From NCBI GenBank assembly GCA_030704615.1, contig CM060732.1:55657053-55721052 (forward strand): a stretch of DNA of 64,000 nt. The letters run 5' to 3'. This stretch comes from Takakia lepidozioides (lineage: Eukaryota; Streptophyta; Takakiopsida; Takakiales; Takakiaceae). Below the pieces are notes generated by a model. That model was not told where the DNA came from. It worked only from the letters and a program-made list of their open reading frames with translations, and did no database searches. Position numbers and translations under genes: made by a program. Shown in pieces: positions 20,587-31,117 of the stretch. Each line of letters begins with the position of its first letter. The first letter of the stretch is position 1.

Positions 20587-22406
20587 CAACCACTGGACGC
20601 GTCCTCTACCTCTAAGCCCACTGGACTTAAGGTTGCAGTTACGGAGGACAATTGGGAGCCTGACATTGGACCCATTGTCACCGGAGGAGAGAGACGACGT
20701 ATGCGGCGGTTCATGAGGGCTTACAGGAATTGCTTTGCCTTCAATTTGAAGGACTTGGGAGCACTGAAGGGTCAAGAGATCCGTATTGAATTGGCCACTG
20801 ACACGCCAATCTTTCGGAGACCCTATAGATACAGTGACATGGAGAGGTCTTTGATTCAGATGAGGACTCAAGATCTCTGGGAGGCAGGTTTGGTTGAGCT
20901 CTCTGGTGAAGAGTATGCTTCAGCCACAGTGATGCCAGCCAAGAAGGATGTCTATGGCAAATGGACGAAGAGACGTATGTGCGGTGATTACCGGCCTGTA
21001 AATCGTCAGACCAAGTCCGATAAGTATGCCATGCCAACACCAGAGGAGATATTTGATGCCATCGGACATGCTAAGGTCTTTAGCACTTTGGATTTACGAT
21101 CCGGATATCACCAGTTGCCAATCAAGGAGGCGGACAAGCAGAAGACGACATTCTGGGGATCAATGAGCACGGCAAGGATTGCCTATATCAGTGGCGGTTC
21201 TTACCATTTGGGCTTAAGAATGCTCCTGCAGAGTTTCAGAGAGTCATGGATAGGATTTTAGTAGGGGTGGACTTTGCTCGGTGCTACATAGATGACATCA
21301 TCATCTTTAGTGTTACGATGGAGGAGCATGAGAGACACCTTCAGGTGGTATTGGAGCGCTTGAGAGCGCACGGATTGAAGTTGCATCCGGGGAAGTGCAA
21401 GTTTTTCCACAACCAGATTGAGTATCTGGGTCACATGATATATCCTGGAGGATTGGGGGTACAACACACTAAGGTAGAGGCCATTGCACAAATTCCATGC
21501 CCCACGGATGTGAGCCGAGTTCGAGCTTTCATGGGGTTGGCAAACTATTATAGACGGTTTGTCAAGGGATTTAGTACCATTGCAAAGGCTCTAACCAAGC
21601 TGACCAAGGTGGACCAGGAGTGGCAGTGGGAAGATGAGCAGGAACGAGCTTTTCAAGAGCTCAAGGCGAGGTTGACCTCGGCACCTATCCTGAGACGACC
21701 TATCAGGGGGCGTCCCTTTCAGCTGCATACGGATTGGAGCATGCTGGGGCTTGGAGCGGTGCTCACACAGGTGGATGATGATGGAAGAGAGTTCGTAGTG
21801 GCTTATGCTAGCCGCTCAAAAAACGCTGCAGAGGCTAAGTACAGCTCATATGAGGGAGAGTGCTTAGCTGCAGTGTGGGCCGTGGCACACTTCAGGTGCT
21901 ATCTATACAGCAATCTTTTCATCCTTGTCACGGATCACCAGCCACTCAAGTGGTTGATGGAGTCAGACAAGCTTACGGGGAAGCTTGCACGGTGGGCACT
22001 CATATTCCAGGAGTATGACTTTCAGGTTGTGCATCGACCGGGTTTGGTCAATCGGGATGCAGATGGATTGAGTCGCAATCCATGCATGAGCCAGCATGAT
22101 GACACTGGAGCTCGGTGGCATGGTGAGACGGACGAGGAGATGGTGCCGCGATGGCATGCATCTCCATTTTTGTGTATCTTGGCATCGGGAGGTCAGGTTG
22201 GACCTACAACAGGGATGACTGTAGACGGAGTGTCTGAGGACCCTAAGGCTAGTGATGAGCAAGGTGGTGCCAGAGATATACATGAGGATTCGGCTGTGTT
22301 GGACTACCTCCGCACGGGAGACACGGCAGCCACTGTGACTGCCAGCGAGAGGGATCGGATCCTGCAACGAGCGAAGAGGTTCAAGTGGGAGGGGATACAC
22401 CTACTT
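20587..22406 (+). pseudogene. Reverse transcriptase and RNase H of the methyltransferase retrotransposon
   Basis: Ty3-type RT. The fingers block is FRRPYRYSDMERSLI (20815), then ASATVMPAKKDVYGKW and RMCGDYRPVN, catalytic FSTLDLRSGYHQLPI (21080), a one-base frameshift near 21155, then LPFGLKNAPAEFQRVMD and the catalytic CYIDDIIIF block (YIDD at 21285-21296). The connection domain has FMGLANYYRRFVKGFS. RNase H begins at FQLHTDWSMLGLGAVLTQ and ends with DHQPLKWLM and the Asp of NRDADGLSR; the usual first Asp is present in HTDWS. TGA at 22407 interrupts the frame just before the integrase zinc site. Confidence 0.92.
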
Positions 22407-22409
22407 TGA

Positions 22410-23570
22410 GTGTGGGAGGATGGTCGGGTGAGGATTGTGCCTCACCCCACACAGCGTGCACGGTTAGTGCGGCATGCCCATGAGGAGTTGGGGCATTTTG
22501 GAGTGCGACGCACTCACAGTTTAATGCAAGGGCAGTATTGGTGGCGTGGTATGCATACAGAGGTGCAACAGTTCGTGGCTAGGTGCATGGTGTGTGACAG
22601 GGTGCGTGCTTCATTCAACACCCCTACACCACAGTTGCATCCTTTACCAATCATGGGATTGGGCTACAGGTGGAGTCTTGACTTCGCAGGACCGTTGCCA
22701 CTGACTATGCGCCACCACAGATATGTGTTGGTGATGGTGGAGCACTTCTCCAAGTGGATTGAGTTGGTTCCATTGCCTGACAAGGCTAGTGAGGGGGCTG
22801 CGTATGCATTCTTGGATCGTGTGCTTAGCTGATTTGGTGCTCCAGCTGAGGTACTCACGGACCAAGGGAAAGAGTTCTTGGGGGAGTTTCAGGCTTTGTG
22901 TGATAAAGCCTTGATAGACCACTACACCACTTCTCGGGATCATCCTGAGGCCGATGGCTTAGTAGAGAGAGTTGTTCAGACGGTGAAGAGGGGTTTGCAC
23001 AAGTATGGTTTGCAGAAGGGACACCTAGGAGATTGGGATCTTCAGGTTCATTGGTTAGCCATGGGCTAAAGGTTCAGCAAACAAACATCACTTGCCTCCT
23101 TCTCACCATATTTCCTTCTCTTTGGCCGAGAGCCGGATTTTCCTGCAGCCATTCGTAGGGACACTGCTCAAGTCCTTAACCTTGACGATCCGGACGTGTG
23201 GGTACGTGCATGTGATCAGCGTGCAGAGTTGTTCAAGAAAGTCATGCCCATGGCTTTTGAGAACCTTGCCATTGCACAGCACCGGGATACGTTGAGGTAT
23301 GCCACTATACGTGGTGGAGGATATTGTCCTGGGGTTCGGAGGTTTAGCCCTGGTGACTATGTTTATTTGCAGCAGACTGCTCCTACGACTCTGGATGTTA
23401 TTGCAGGGCGTGTTATTCTGAGGGTTCGAGAGGTGTTGCCCTCAGGGGTCCTGATCTTGGAGGGTCGGGATGGCATGACTTGGAAGGACCATGTGCGTAA
23501 TTGTGCGCCATGTCACCTTCCCAATGTCGATGGCAGAGTTGACCCAAACTTGGCAGTGGTACCTGCAGGT
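22410..23570 (+). pseudogene. Integrase of the methyltransferase retrotransposon
   Basis: The zinc site HAHEELGHFGVRRTH...CMVC (HHCC) lies at 22460-22600. The DDE core has the first Asp in WSLDFAGPLP (22680), the second in VLTDQGKEF (22855) and Glu in HPEADGLVERVVQ (22945-22980). The C-terminal part FSPGDYVYLQQTAPTT... (23343) is of the SH3-like kind. In-frame stops TGA 22830 and TAA 23067 break it. The reading frame is constant from 21246 to 23717. Instead of a chromodomain, the usual C-terminal add-on of plant Ty3 chromoviruses, a PHD finger follows. Confidence 0.9.
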
Positions 23571-23720
23571 TTGAGGTGCATGCTCTGTGGGTCTGCCAAA
23601 GGGGCAGCCACCATGCTGGTGTGTGATCGATGCTCAAGGGGTTGGCATATGGGATGCTTGACACCACCTCTTGAGAAGGTTCCTGACGGAGATTGGTTGT
23701 GTCCACACTGCTTGGGATAG
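23571..23720 (+). CDS. C-terminal PHD finger of the retrotransposon polyprotein
   Basis: A Cys4-His-Cys3 zinc finger of about 47 residues: CMLC, then CDRC after 12 residues, then GWHMGC, then CPHC preceded by the conserved Trp (GDWLCPHC). It ends at the stop codon 23718-23720. The spacing and the Trp two residues before the seventh zinc ligand are diagnostic of PHD fingers, which commonly bind histone H3 tails. It is in frame with the integrase and all eight zinc ligands are intact. By analogy with integrase chromodomains it could steer insertion to particular chromatin; that is inference. Confidence 0.9.
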   Translation: MRCMLCGSAKGAATMLVCDRCSRGWHMGCLTPPLEKVPDGDWLCPHCLG

Positions 23721-23980
23721 TGGCAGTGGACATGACTGGAGGCAACTAACAAGACATGGGAGGCCAAGCTCCTAGGAGTCAATACATGAGATCCCAAGCT
23801 CAAGTTCACAGGTTGCAAGATGGCGACTAACGATGGGGCAACTCTTGCACCTGGCCTCTTGATCTATCGAGTTTGAGTGTAGTAGGGATAGTGGTGGAGG
23901 ACTTAGTGAGGCTATGGTCACTATCACATCTTGTGGCTACCTGGACTTAGAGGGACCTAAGCACCAGCTAGGGGGGCGAT

Positions 23981-24155
23981 TGTGTAGACTAGTGACTGCC
24001 ATAGTGGGCAGCATAGTGGCAGCCTAGTGAGTGACTAGTTGTAGCCTAGTGGTTGGACTAGTGGTGGACTAGTGGTATACTAGTGTGTGGTGTGCACATG
24101 TGTTGTGTGGTTTTGGACAGCGATGTAGTTGTGTAGCGATATGTATGCGTACGAC
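23981..24155 (+). repeat. Start of the 3' LTR, truncated
   Basis: Follows a polypurine tract (CTAGGGGGGCGAT) and begins TGTGTAGACTAGTG. It is rich in ACTAGTG motifs. About 175 bp on, it passes into PPR-associated repeat sequence, so the 3' end is missing or unrecognised. I could not match it to the sequence left of the gag start. Confidence 0.55.
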
Positions 24156-26800
24156 AGATAGAGTGTGGCCAGATTACAGGCACAAGATTACTTATGATTC
24201 CACGTGAATCAATAGCTACTAGCAACCTGCATGGGTAGATGGTCAACTGGAAGCTGCAGCAGCAATTCAAGCATTGCTAATGAAGCAACACATTTCACCC
24301 TGTTTTTCTCTCTTATCAGAATTGGCCCTGAATTTTCATGTTGAATTCTGCAAGTTAGCTTGTTGACTGAACCTTCAATAGTTTGGAGGGACTGACTGAT
24401 ATTGCCAATGTGACAACAAAGTATCCTGAAACAGGTAACAGAGACAAGGAGACCAGGAGCTGTGGAATGAATAGTTTTCTGACCCAAGTCAATGGTGGGA
24501 CAATCGAGGCAAAAGACAAATGCCTGTTGATTTCAGAGAGTAGAAAATGCAGTTGAGCATAGGAACTAGTGTGAAAAGTTGAGTTGGGTTTTTCCTAGAA
24601 CAATTATAGGCTTGCATTGTTAGTTACTAGCAGCAAGGCAAGGGTGAATGCATGATTTGTGCGGAGGCATGGATAGGTGAAGGAGCAGGGCAGTTGTAGG
24701 ATTGGGTGGGTCAAAAGCGGCACATGTTGGTTTGGTCTTAGCAGGCCGTGAGGGCACCTTCTTCTTCAACCTATTTCAGCCTGTTTTTCCCTCTTATCAG
24801 ACTCGGGCCTAATATGCATATTGAAATCTGTAAGTTAGCTCGTTGGTGCAAGAGAGAGAGTCAGCTTGGTCTTAGCAGGCCGTGCTTTGTTCAAAGCTGG
24901 AATTGTACCTAATGTCATTCTGAACACTGCCTGGCAGCTCTGGAAAAGGGGAAAGAGGTCGACATGTTTGCAAAATGAAGGCCTTACTTGGTGCCTGCAG
25001 AATCCATGGCAATGTGGAGATGGTTGAACGTGCGGCATGAAGGTACCTTCTTCAACACATTTCACCCTGTTTTTCCCTATTACCAAAGTAGTCCCTAAAT
25101 TTTCATATAGAATTCTGCAAGTTAGCTCGTTCGTGATGTGAGGTTGCATGAGTTTTATACCAATCTTTCACGATGGTGGGACAACCGCAATCACCAGGTG
25201 TGGCTTTTCTTAATGTACGATGTGAAGAAGTTCGTCCATCCTGCAAAGATGGGCTCTTGACTCTTGTGAGTACCATGATTTAGTATTCTTCCTAATGTTT
25301 ACAAGGTTATTGGGAGAGTCAGCTTGCAGGTCTTAGCAGGCCGTGTTTCAATCTCTGCCTGCTCAGCTGCACCGTGGTGGTTCTCACAGACCAATCTGAC
25401 ATTACCTGACTTCAGACAAACAACAAACACAAGAGGTCCTTTTGGGTTGATGGTCGGTCAAATCCTCCATGGGTCAAGGACAATGTGGTGAGGGCACATT
25501 TTAGCCTGTTTTTCCCTCTCATCAGACTTGGCCCTGATGCATGTTGAATTCTGCATGGGTGATAAGTACGGTTGGGTGTTTGCTGGAACAATTGTAGGTT
25601 GTCATTGTCAGCCGCTAGCAGCAAGGGAAGGATGTATGCATGATTTGTGTAGAGCTTGGATAGCTGAGGGAGCAGGGGTAGAGTCTGGCCAGTCCAGATT
25701 CATCCAAGAGGGCGGGACTTCAAGCTCACGATTACCTATAATTCCCTGTGGATCAATAGCTGCAAGAAACCTGCATGGGTAGATGGTCAACTGGAAGCCG
25801 CAGCAACAGCGGCACAATTGATAAAATCAGGCACTACTAATGAAGGCACCTTCTTCAACACATTTTCACCCTGTTTTTCCCTCTTATCAGAATTGGCCCT
25901 AAATTTTCATGTTGAATTCTGCAAGTTAGTTGGTTGAGTGAACCTTTTGATAGTTTGGAGTGACTTTGACATGGTACTGCCAATGTGACAACAGGGAAGT
26001 ATCCAGAAACTGGTAATAGCTGAGACGAGGAGAAGCTGTGGAATGAATACTTTTCTGACCCCAGTCCAAGGTGGGACAATCGAGGCAAAAATGTGAATGC
26101 CTGTTGGATTACAGAGAGTAGCTGATGCAATTGACCATAGTGATAAGTTGAGTTGGGTGTTTCCTAGAACAAATCTAGGCTGTCATTGTCAGGTGCTAGC
26201 AGCAAGGGAAGGATGTATGCATGATTTGTGCAACGGCATGGATAGCTGAAGGAGCAAGGATAGAGTCTGGGTCCAGATTCATCCAAGAGGGCCGGACTTC
26301 AAGCTCCAGATTACCTATGATTCCATGTGGATCAATAGCTACAAGAAACCTGCTCCATGGGTAGATGGTCAACTAAAGGTAGCAGCTGCAGCGGCACAGT
26401 TGATAAAATCAGGCACCTCAACCATGACCACAGCTTCTAAAAGAGGATCAAGAGAGGTGGCTGAACGAGATGTGGTGTTTTGGAGTGCCATGATTGCGAG
26501 GTATGTGCAGCATGGGTATGGGATTTAGGCTTTGGAAATCTAGGAGCAAATGATGTGGGAAGGGATTAAGCAAGACCAGGTCATGTTCATTTGTGTTTGT
26601 AATATGCATATGGGAGCCTAGCAGCCCTGGGAAGGGGCAAAGAGGTTCATGGTGACATTATCAAAAGCTGGAATTGTACCAGATGTCGTTCTGAACATTA
26701 CCCTGGTGTACATCTACATCAAATGTGAGCCTGGCAGCCCTGGCCAGAGAAGAACATGAAGAGGGCTTACAATTTCGTTCGCCCGGGCGTAGACATTGCT
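24156..26800 (+). repeat. PPR-gene-derived repeat field
   Basis: At least three degenerate copies of a block containing GATTCCATGTGGATCAATAG, AACCTGCATGGGTAGATGGT, ACACATTTCACCCTGTTTTT and TTGAATTCTGCAAGTTAG (near 24190-24350, 25735-25930 and 26300-26400). The same block occurs inside the CACTA element at 16250-16490. A PPR piece (ERDVVFWSAMIARYVQHG) lies at 26465-26520. No intact ORF. It looks like the decayed source, or a duplicate, of the material carried in the CACTA element. Confidence 0.65.
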
Positions 26801-26975
26801 GGCAATGAGAAGAAGGCAGGAAAGCAGTTCAGTGTTCCTAGCATGCATGCGGAGACGCCGTGTAGAAGTTAGGCTCAAACTTTTATCATGGCTGGATTTT
26901 GTTGACAATGTTCCAACACTTACTCTCTGGGATTTTATATTTTATTGGAGCTTGAATCCCCAATGGTACTTCTTT

Positions 26976-27853
26976 CACTACACTAGTGGTATGTGTTCCT
27001 CTAGTCATGTTCCTAATCACTTGCACGCCACTGTAATAGTGGTATAATTTAAAACTGTAAGAGTAGCCAAATATACACACAATTGCCTCCATTACCACTC
27101 ATGTAGTGGTATAAGTAATCACCTATATATTACTGTATTAGTGGTATGAATTCCTCCAGTGGTATTCCTAATCACTTACACACCACTCTGTTAGTAATCA
27201 TTCCAATCCATAGTTCCCACTCAGAGAGACACCATGGATGATTCAAACAGCTTACATACCACTATGTGGGTAATCATTCCAATGACCTGCTGAGTGTCAT
27301 CCACTCACATAACCACGGTTTGAGTGATATTGTATATTCTCAGTTTTCATAGAATAACTCTGTCAGTCATTTCGCGATCACTCAACAAGTGGTTTCGGAA
27401 GTCATTGAATTTTTCACTCCATCCATTTCGTAGCACCGACACATGACACGTGTCCATGCTGAGAGTGTCGTCACGTGTCAACATAATCTCCAATATCATC
27501 CACGGACCACCGACTTCCACGTATCCACTGGGAAACGGAAGTGGTTACTTTACCACTATAACACGTCAGTTTACCACTGTGACACGTCAGAAGTGGTTGG
27601 TTTACCTCAGTAACACGTCATTGACACGTCACAATGGTTAATTTACCACTGTGACATGTCAGCGAACAGGTGGACCCGGACGTGAGTGGTTCGAACCACT
27701 GTCCTTAACCACTGATGCCACGTAATGTCTTTTATCACTCACTTGTCCTAATCCACTGGTTCTTCATCACTCTGGGGCCAGAGTGGTTTAGTGTCTTTTA
27801 CCACTCAAAATGAGTGGTTAACAGAGTGGTTATTCCGCATTTTTCTTCTAGTG
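26976..27853. mobile_element. CACTA-like subterminal repeat region
   Basis: About 870 bp dense in ACCACT/AGTGGT motifs on both strands, with several GACACGTCA and ACACGTGTC boxes. The right end, read on the minus strand, is CACTAGAAGAAAAATGCGG, a typical CACTA terminus. The left end has only CACTACACTAG, and the flanking triplets differ (TTT or CTA against CAT), so the left border is uncertain. Non-coding. Confidence 0.5.
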
Positions 27854-29160
27854 CATGGCGCACCCAGAAAGACATCATACATTACTCTATGGTGCTAAAA
27901 TCTTTCACAACCGCCTCAACAGCCTATCATAAATTCAACAACTCGACAGGCTTTTATTTCCACGATCAGCAGCACGGATCACTACACCGCCAGTCCTTTC
28001 CGCCCCTTCCTTCATCGCCACTACTATTTACATGCCTAAACTATAATCAAAACCAGGTAGAAACATGTTACCCACATCTGATCGTCATAAACAGGTTGGT
28101 ATCGCTCCGCCGTCATGCCCGCCAGTACTCCATCGTTGCCATAGCCCTTGGCAACACCACACACTTAGGTTATCGTGCTTCCTTATCTCCTACTGGTTGC
28201 AGCCCGATTTACCAGGCTGCCATTGCCTTCTGCCCTCATCTCCTTCATCACTACCTCTAATCAGATGCCTACAGCAAGATAAACAAAAAAAACATAGAGA
28301 ACTCGTTCTGTCTTGTCATAAACAGATTGCCTTGCTCGGCATATTCACATGCCTACGAACCCTATCTTACAGGTGATCCGATTCATTACCCACTCTGCTC
28401 CTCCTTTGAGGTCATCTTTATCAAGTAAGAATCATAAAGCTATGCGGCACCGCTTCCCTTCACCTGTACTTGCCCAACACACCACGTGGTCTCCCCCGTA
28501 ACTTGATCTTTCTGAAACAGATCATCATAAAGAAAGAAGCAGCACCGCTTGCAGCTGCACACCCTACCAAGCATCGCCCCTTAACTGACTGCTGCACCGC
28601 ATGCCATGATGTTCTCCTCGTAAGGTAATCTCCCAGAAATCGATCATTACCAAGAAGATGGCGGTACCATTAACACAGAGCATGGATGGATGAAAATCGC
28701 GGGTACTTAGGCTATATCCTGGTCGAGCGTTCCAACGTTCCCATGATGTTCCTAGAACATGGATGAACTTCATTCATCCGGTGGTTGAAAAATCCATTGT
28801 TTCATAGTTTATCCACTTCCATCAAGGCGAAAATCCTTTTCTCAACAGCGGTGATATCATTCTCTCCAGAGTCTTCAACCCGATCCTCATTAACGTTCAA
28901 CTGCCTTGATGCTGAGGTATTCCCAAAAGAAGAGGAAGGGAGACCTCCCGTGCCCACCCTTGATGGAGAGGAATTAACAAATAGAAACCTCCACATCATC
29001 TAAAGCAACATCCTCCGGAGACAATCCAAAGGTCGAAGGGGTACAATACCCGTCAACAATTGCCCTCAACCCAGCAACGACACCATCCGTGAGCATTCCT
29101 TCGGGAGCGGGCATGCTAACACCAGTAGGGAGCTCCATTTCCAATGTCTGCGTTTGTGGG
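27854..29160. other. No recognisable gene
   Basis: Open stretches here (27814-28260 plus, 28564-28773 minus, 28802-28999 minus) are short, without motifs, and give no consistent splice structure. The sequence joins the 3' LTR at 29161. Confidence 0.5.
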
Positions 29161-30173
29161 TGTCGAGCGGCTTTTACTCACCCATCCCTTCGCTATCCGA
29201 GGTGGAAACTCCAAGATAGAAGAGTTGGATATCTCTAAGCACTCAGCCCGCTCAGAACAATCAGTCATGACCTACAGCTAGTGAATCATGGTTGTGCTTC
29301 CTATTTGTATTCCTCTTTGCCTTCATGTTATCAATTTACCTTACCGTGTATACTGAAGCATCAGATTGCTTCAGTATCTACTAAGTTCCAATTAATCATG
29401 CATTCATTCCGCAGCTTCTCTCCTGTCTCTCTACACAATATGTTTGTATCGATTCAATATCGGATTAAGATTAATCATGTATCATGCCTATGCCATGGTG
29501 TCCCTAATTTACCCTGCTGTATAATTTTACAGCTTGCATGAATTAAGCCTCAATCAAGTCATCATCTCCTCTTCACTGTTTCCGCTCTCCGTTACGTCTC
29601 CTCCTCCCTTGAACAAGTCGCCCTCCTCAAGAAGTGATCCCCTTCCTGTTGCCGCTCTGCCTAATCAACCCGCAAGCTGTTTTAACCACCTACCTAACTA
29701 TCCGTCACCCCTGAAGTAACACGTTCCCTCTGCAGATGTCGTTCCCTGTCAATGATAACTGTTCCCCATGTACTGTGACAGGCCGTGTCAAGCTGTGTCG
29801 AGTTGTGACTGGCTGTACGAAGCTGTGTCGGGCTGTGTCGGGCTGTGTCAGACTGTGTTTGGCTGTGATAGACTGTGACGGGCTGTGTAAAGCTGTGTCG
29901 GGCTGTGACTGGCTGTGTAAAGCTGTGTCTGGCTGTGATAGACTGTGACGAGCTGTCTACAGCTGTGTCGGGCTGTGACTGGCTGTGCGAAGCTGTGTCG
30001 GGCTTGTATCTGGTTGTGATAGACTGTGACGAGCTGTCTACCCCCCCTAAAGCCGGCACCTGCTACCCCTAAGGCTCCTGTTGGTCTCAGTCTACCATTC
30101 ATAAGTCTACGCAAAAATTAAGGGTACCCCACAAAACCCGTAAAAGCGTCCAAGTCCCAAGCAGCCCTCTAAC
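29161..30173 (-). repeat. 3' LTR of Ty3 copy C (1013 bp)
   Basis: Begins TGTTAGAGG just after the purine tract and ends CGACA at 29161. There it stops matching copies A and B, which continue into their primer sites; this fixes the LTR end. A GGCTGTGTCG-type minisatellite fills about 29780-30040. Confidence 0.85.
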
Positions 30174-30192
30174 ATTACCCCTTCCCCTCTCA
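30174..30192 (-). promoter_or_regulatory. Polypurine tract of Ty3 copy C
   Basis: The minus strand reads GAGAGGGGAAGGGG then TAA, directly before the TGTTAGAGG start of the LTR. This is the expected plus-strand primer of reverse transcription. Confidence 0.75.
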
Positions 30193-30212
30193 AAAAGCCG
30201 TGTCCTCACGGT

Positions 30213-31117
30213 TTACTGTTTGGGATCAGCAAACCTTTGTGAGCGAACACCCTTCTGTCGGTGAGAGTCTCGTGAAGGACTCCGTGTGCGAGCCCGAGTC
30301 CTGTCACTGGCTGATGGAGACAATTGAGCACTACCTGGAAATGTCTGACCCTCCTTTGGCTGATAACGAGGTAACCTCACAGGCATAGGAGATCCCCGTC
30401 GTTTCTTCTTTGCCATCTGAAGTGCATAGTCCTCTGCCATGTCAAAAGAGTCCTCTGAAGAAACAGTAGTATCAGAATCCTCGTCCCCCCTTAGGTGTTT
30501 TAACGGCCGAACTTTAAGTGGCTTCTTGGGAATCCTGCGTGGCATACAATGTGGGCCCACCATGTCGGGAAGTTTAAACTGTACGACTTGCTGTAAGCAC
30601 TTGCAAACAAAATTAGTGAACGCCCTGAACTCCTTAGCCGTATAGGTGAGAGGTGTGCCAATGACTTTGGAACAGTGTAAGTATTTCCAGGCTTCATGTC
30701 CCTTAAAGAAAATATCCTCAGGGCCGAATTACTCTGTTGCCAAATTGTTCCAAGCCGAATTAAACCATGAACGAAGTTGGGAATCCTTCTACATCATAAC
30801 TTTTGCATCATATAGGTACATATGAGGTGGAACTGAAGGTAAAACCAATGATCCCCATTGGAATAACTCAGAAATCGTTATTGCATCTTTTGCTGCTCAA
30901 TGTGATAACGTGCCATAAAACAAGCAGCATAGTATAATCCACAGCCCATGACAATACTAGATACATCATTGGTCTTGGTATAGATGTACCCATGTACAAC
31001 CTGGAAGGCAATTAATTCCTTCAACATGGTACCTGCCTCAGACCAGTACCTTGCAAAGTGATGATCCTCAATGGGTCGATTGTTCGGAAGAACCTTAGTC
31101 CGAGTTGCCACTGGCAA
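30213..31117 (-). pseudogene. Third ORF region after integrase (unknown function)
   Basis: About 300 codons in several frames between integrase and polypurine tract: an N-terminal part (31117-30878, HFARYWSEAGTMLKELIAF), a middle part read in another frame, and an acidic/Ser-rich C-terminal part (30563-30213, DEDSDTTVSSEDSFDMAEDY). Athila- and Ogre-like elements carry extra ORFs; I recognise no envelope motif here and leave the function open. At least two frame changes are needed to join the parts. Confidence 0.45.

Larger units (their letters stand above)
11115..24155 (+). mobile_element. Ty3/gypsy retrotransposon with DNA methyltransferase and PHD finger, interrupted by a CACTA element
   Basis: Without the CACTA insert (12985-18996 with one TSD copy) this is about 7 kb. 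It has a leader (11115-11434), Gag with two zinc knuckles, C5-cytosine methyltransferase, reverse transcriptase, RNase H, H2C2 zinc site, DDE integrase, PHD finger, a polypurine tract (AGGGGGGCGAT near 23970) and the start of a 3' LTR (TGTGTAGACTAG, 23981). RT before integrase places it in Ty3/gypsy. All pieces read as one polyprotein apart from two single-base shifts (about 19678 and 21155) and stops at 19681, 20584, 22407, 22830 and 23067. The 5' LTR is lost or truncated against Ty3 copy B, and the 3' LTR is cut short by PPR-derived repeats. Confidence 0.9.
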
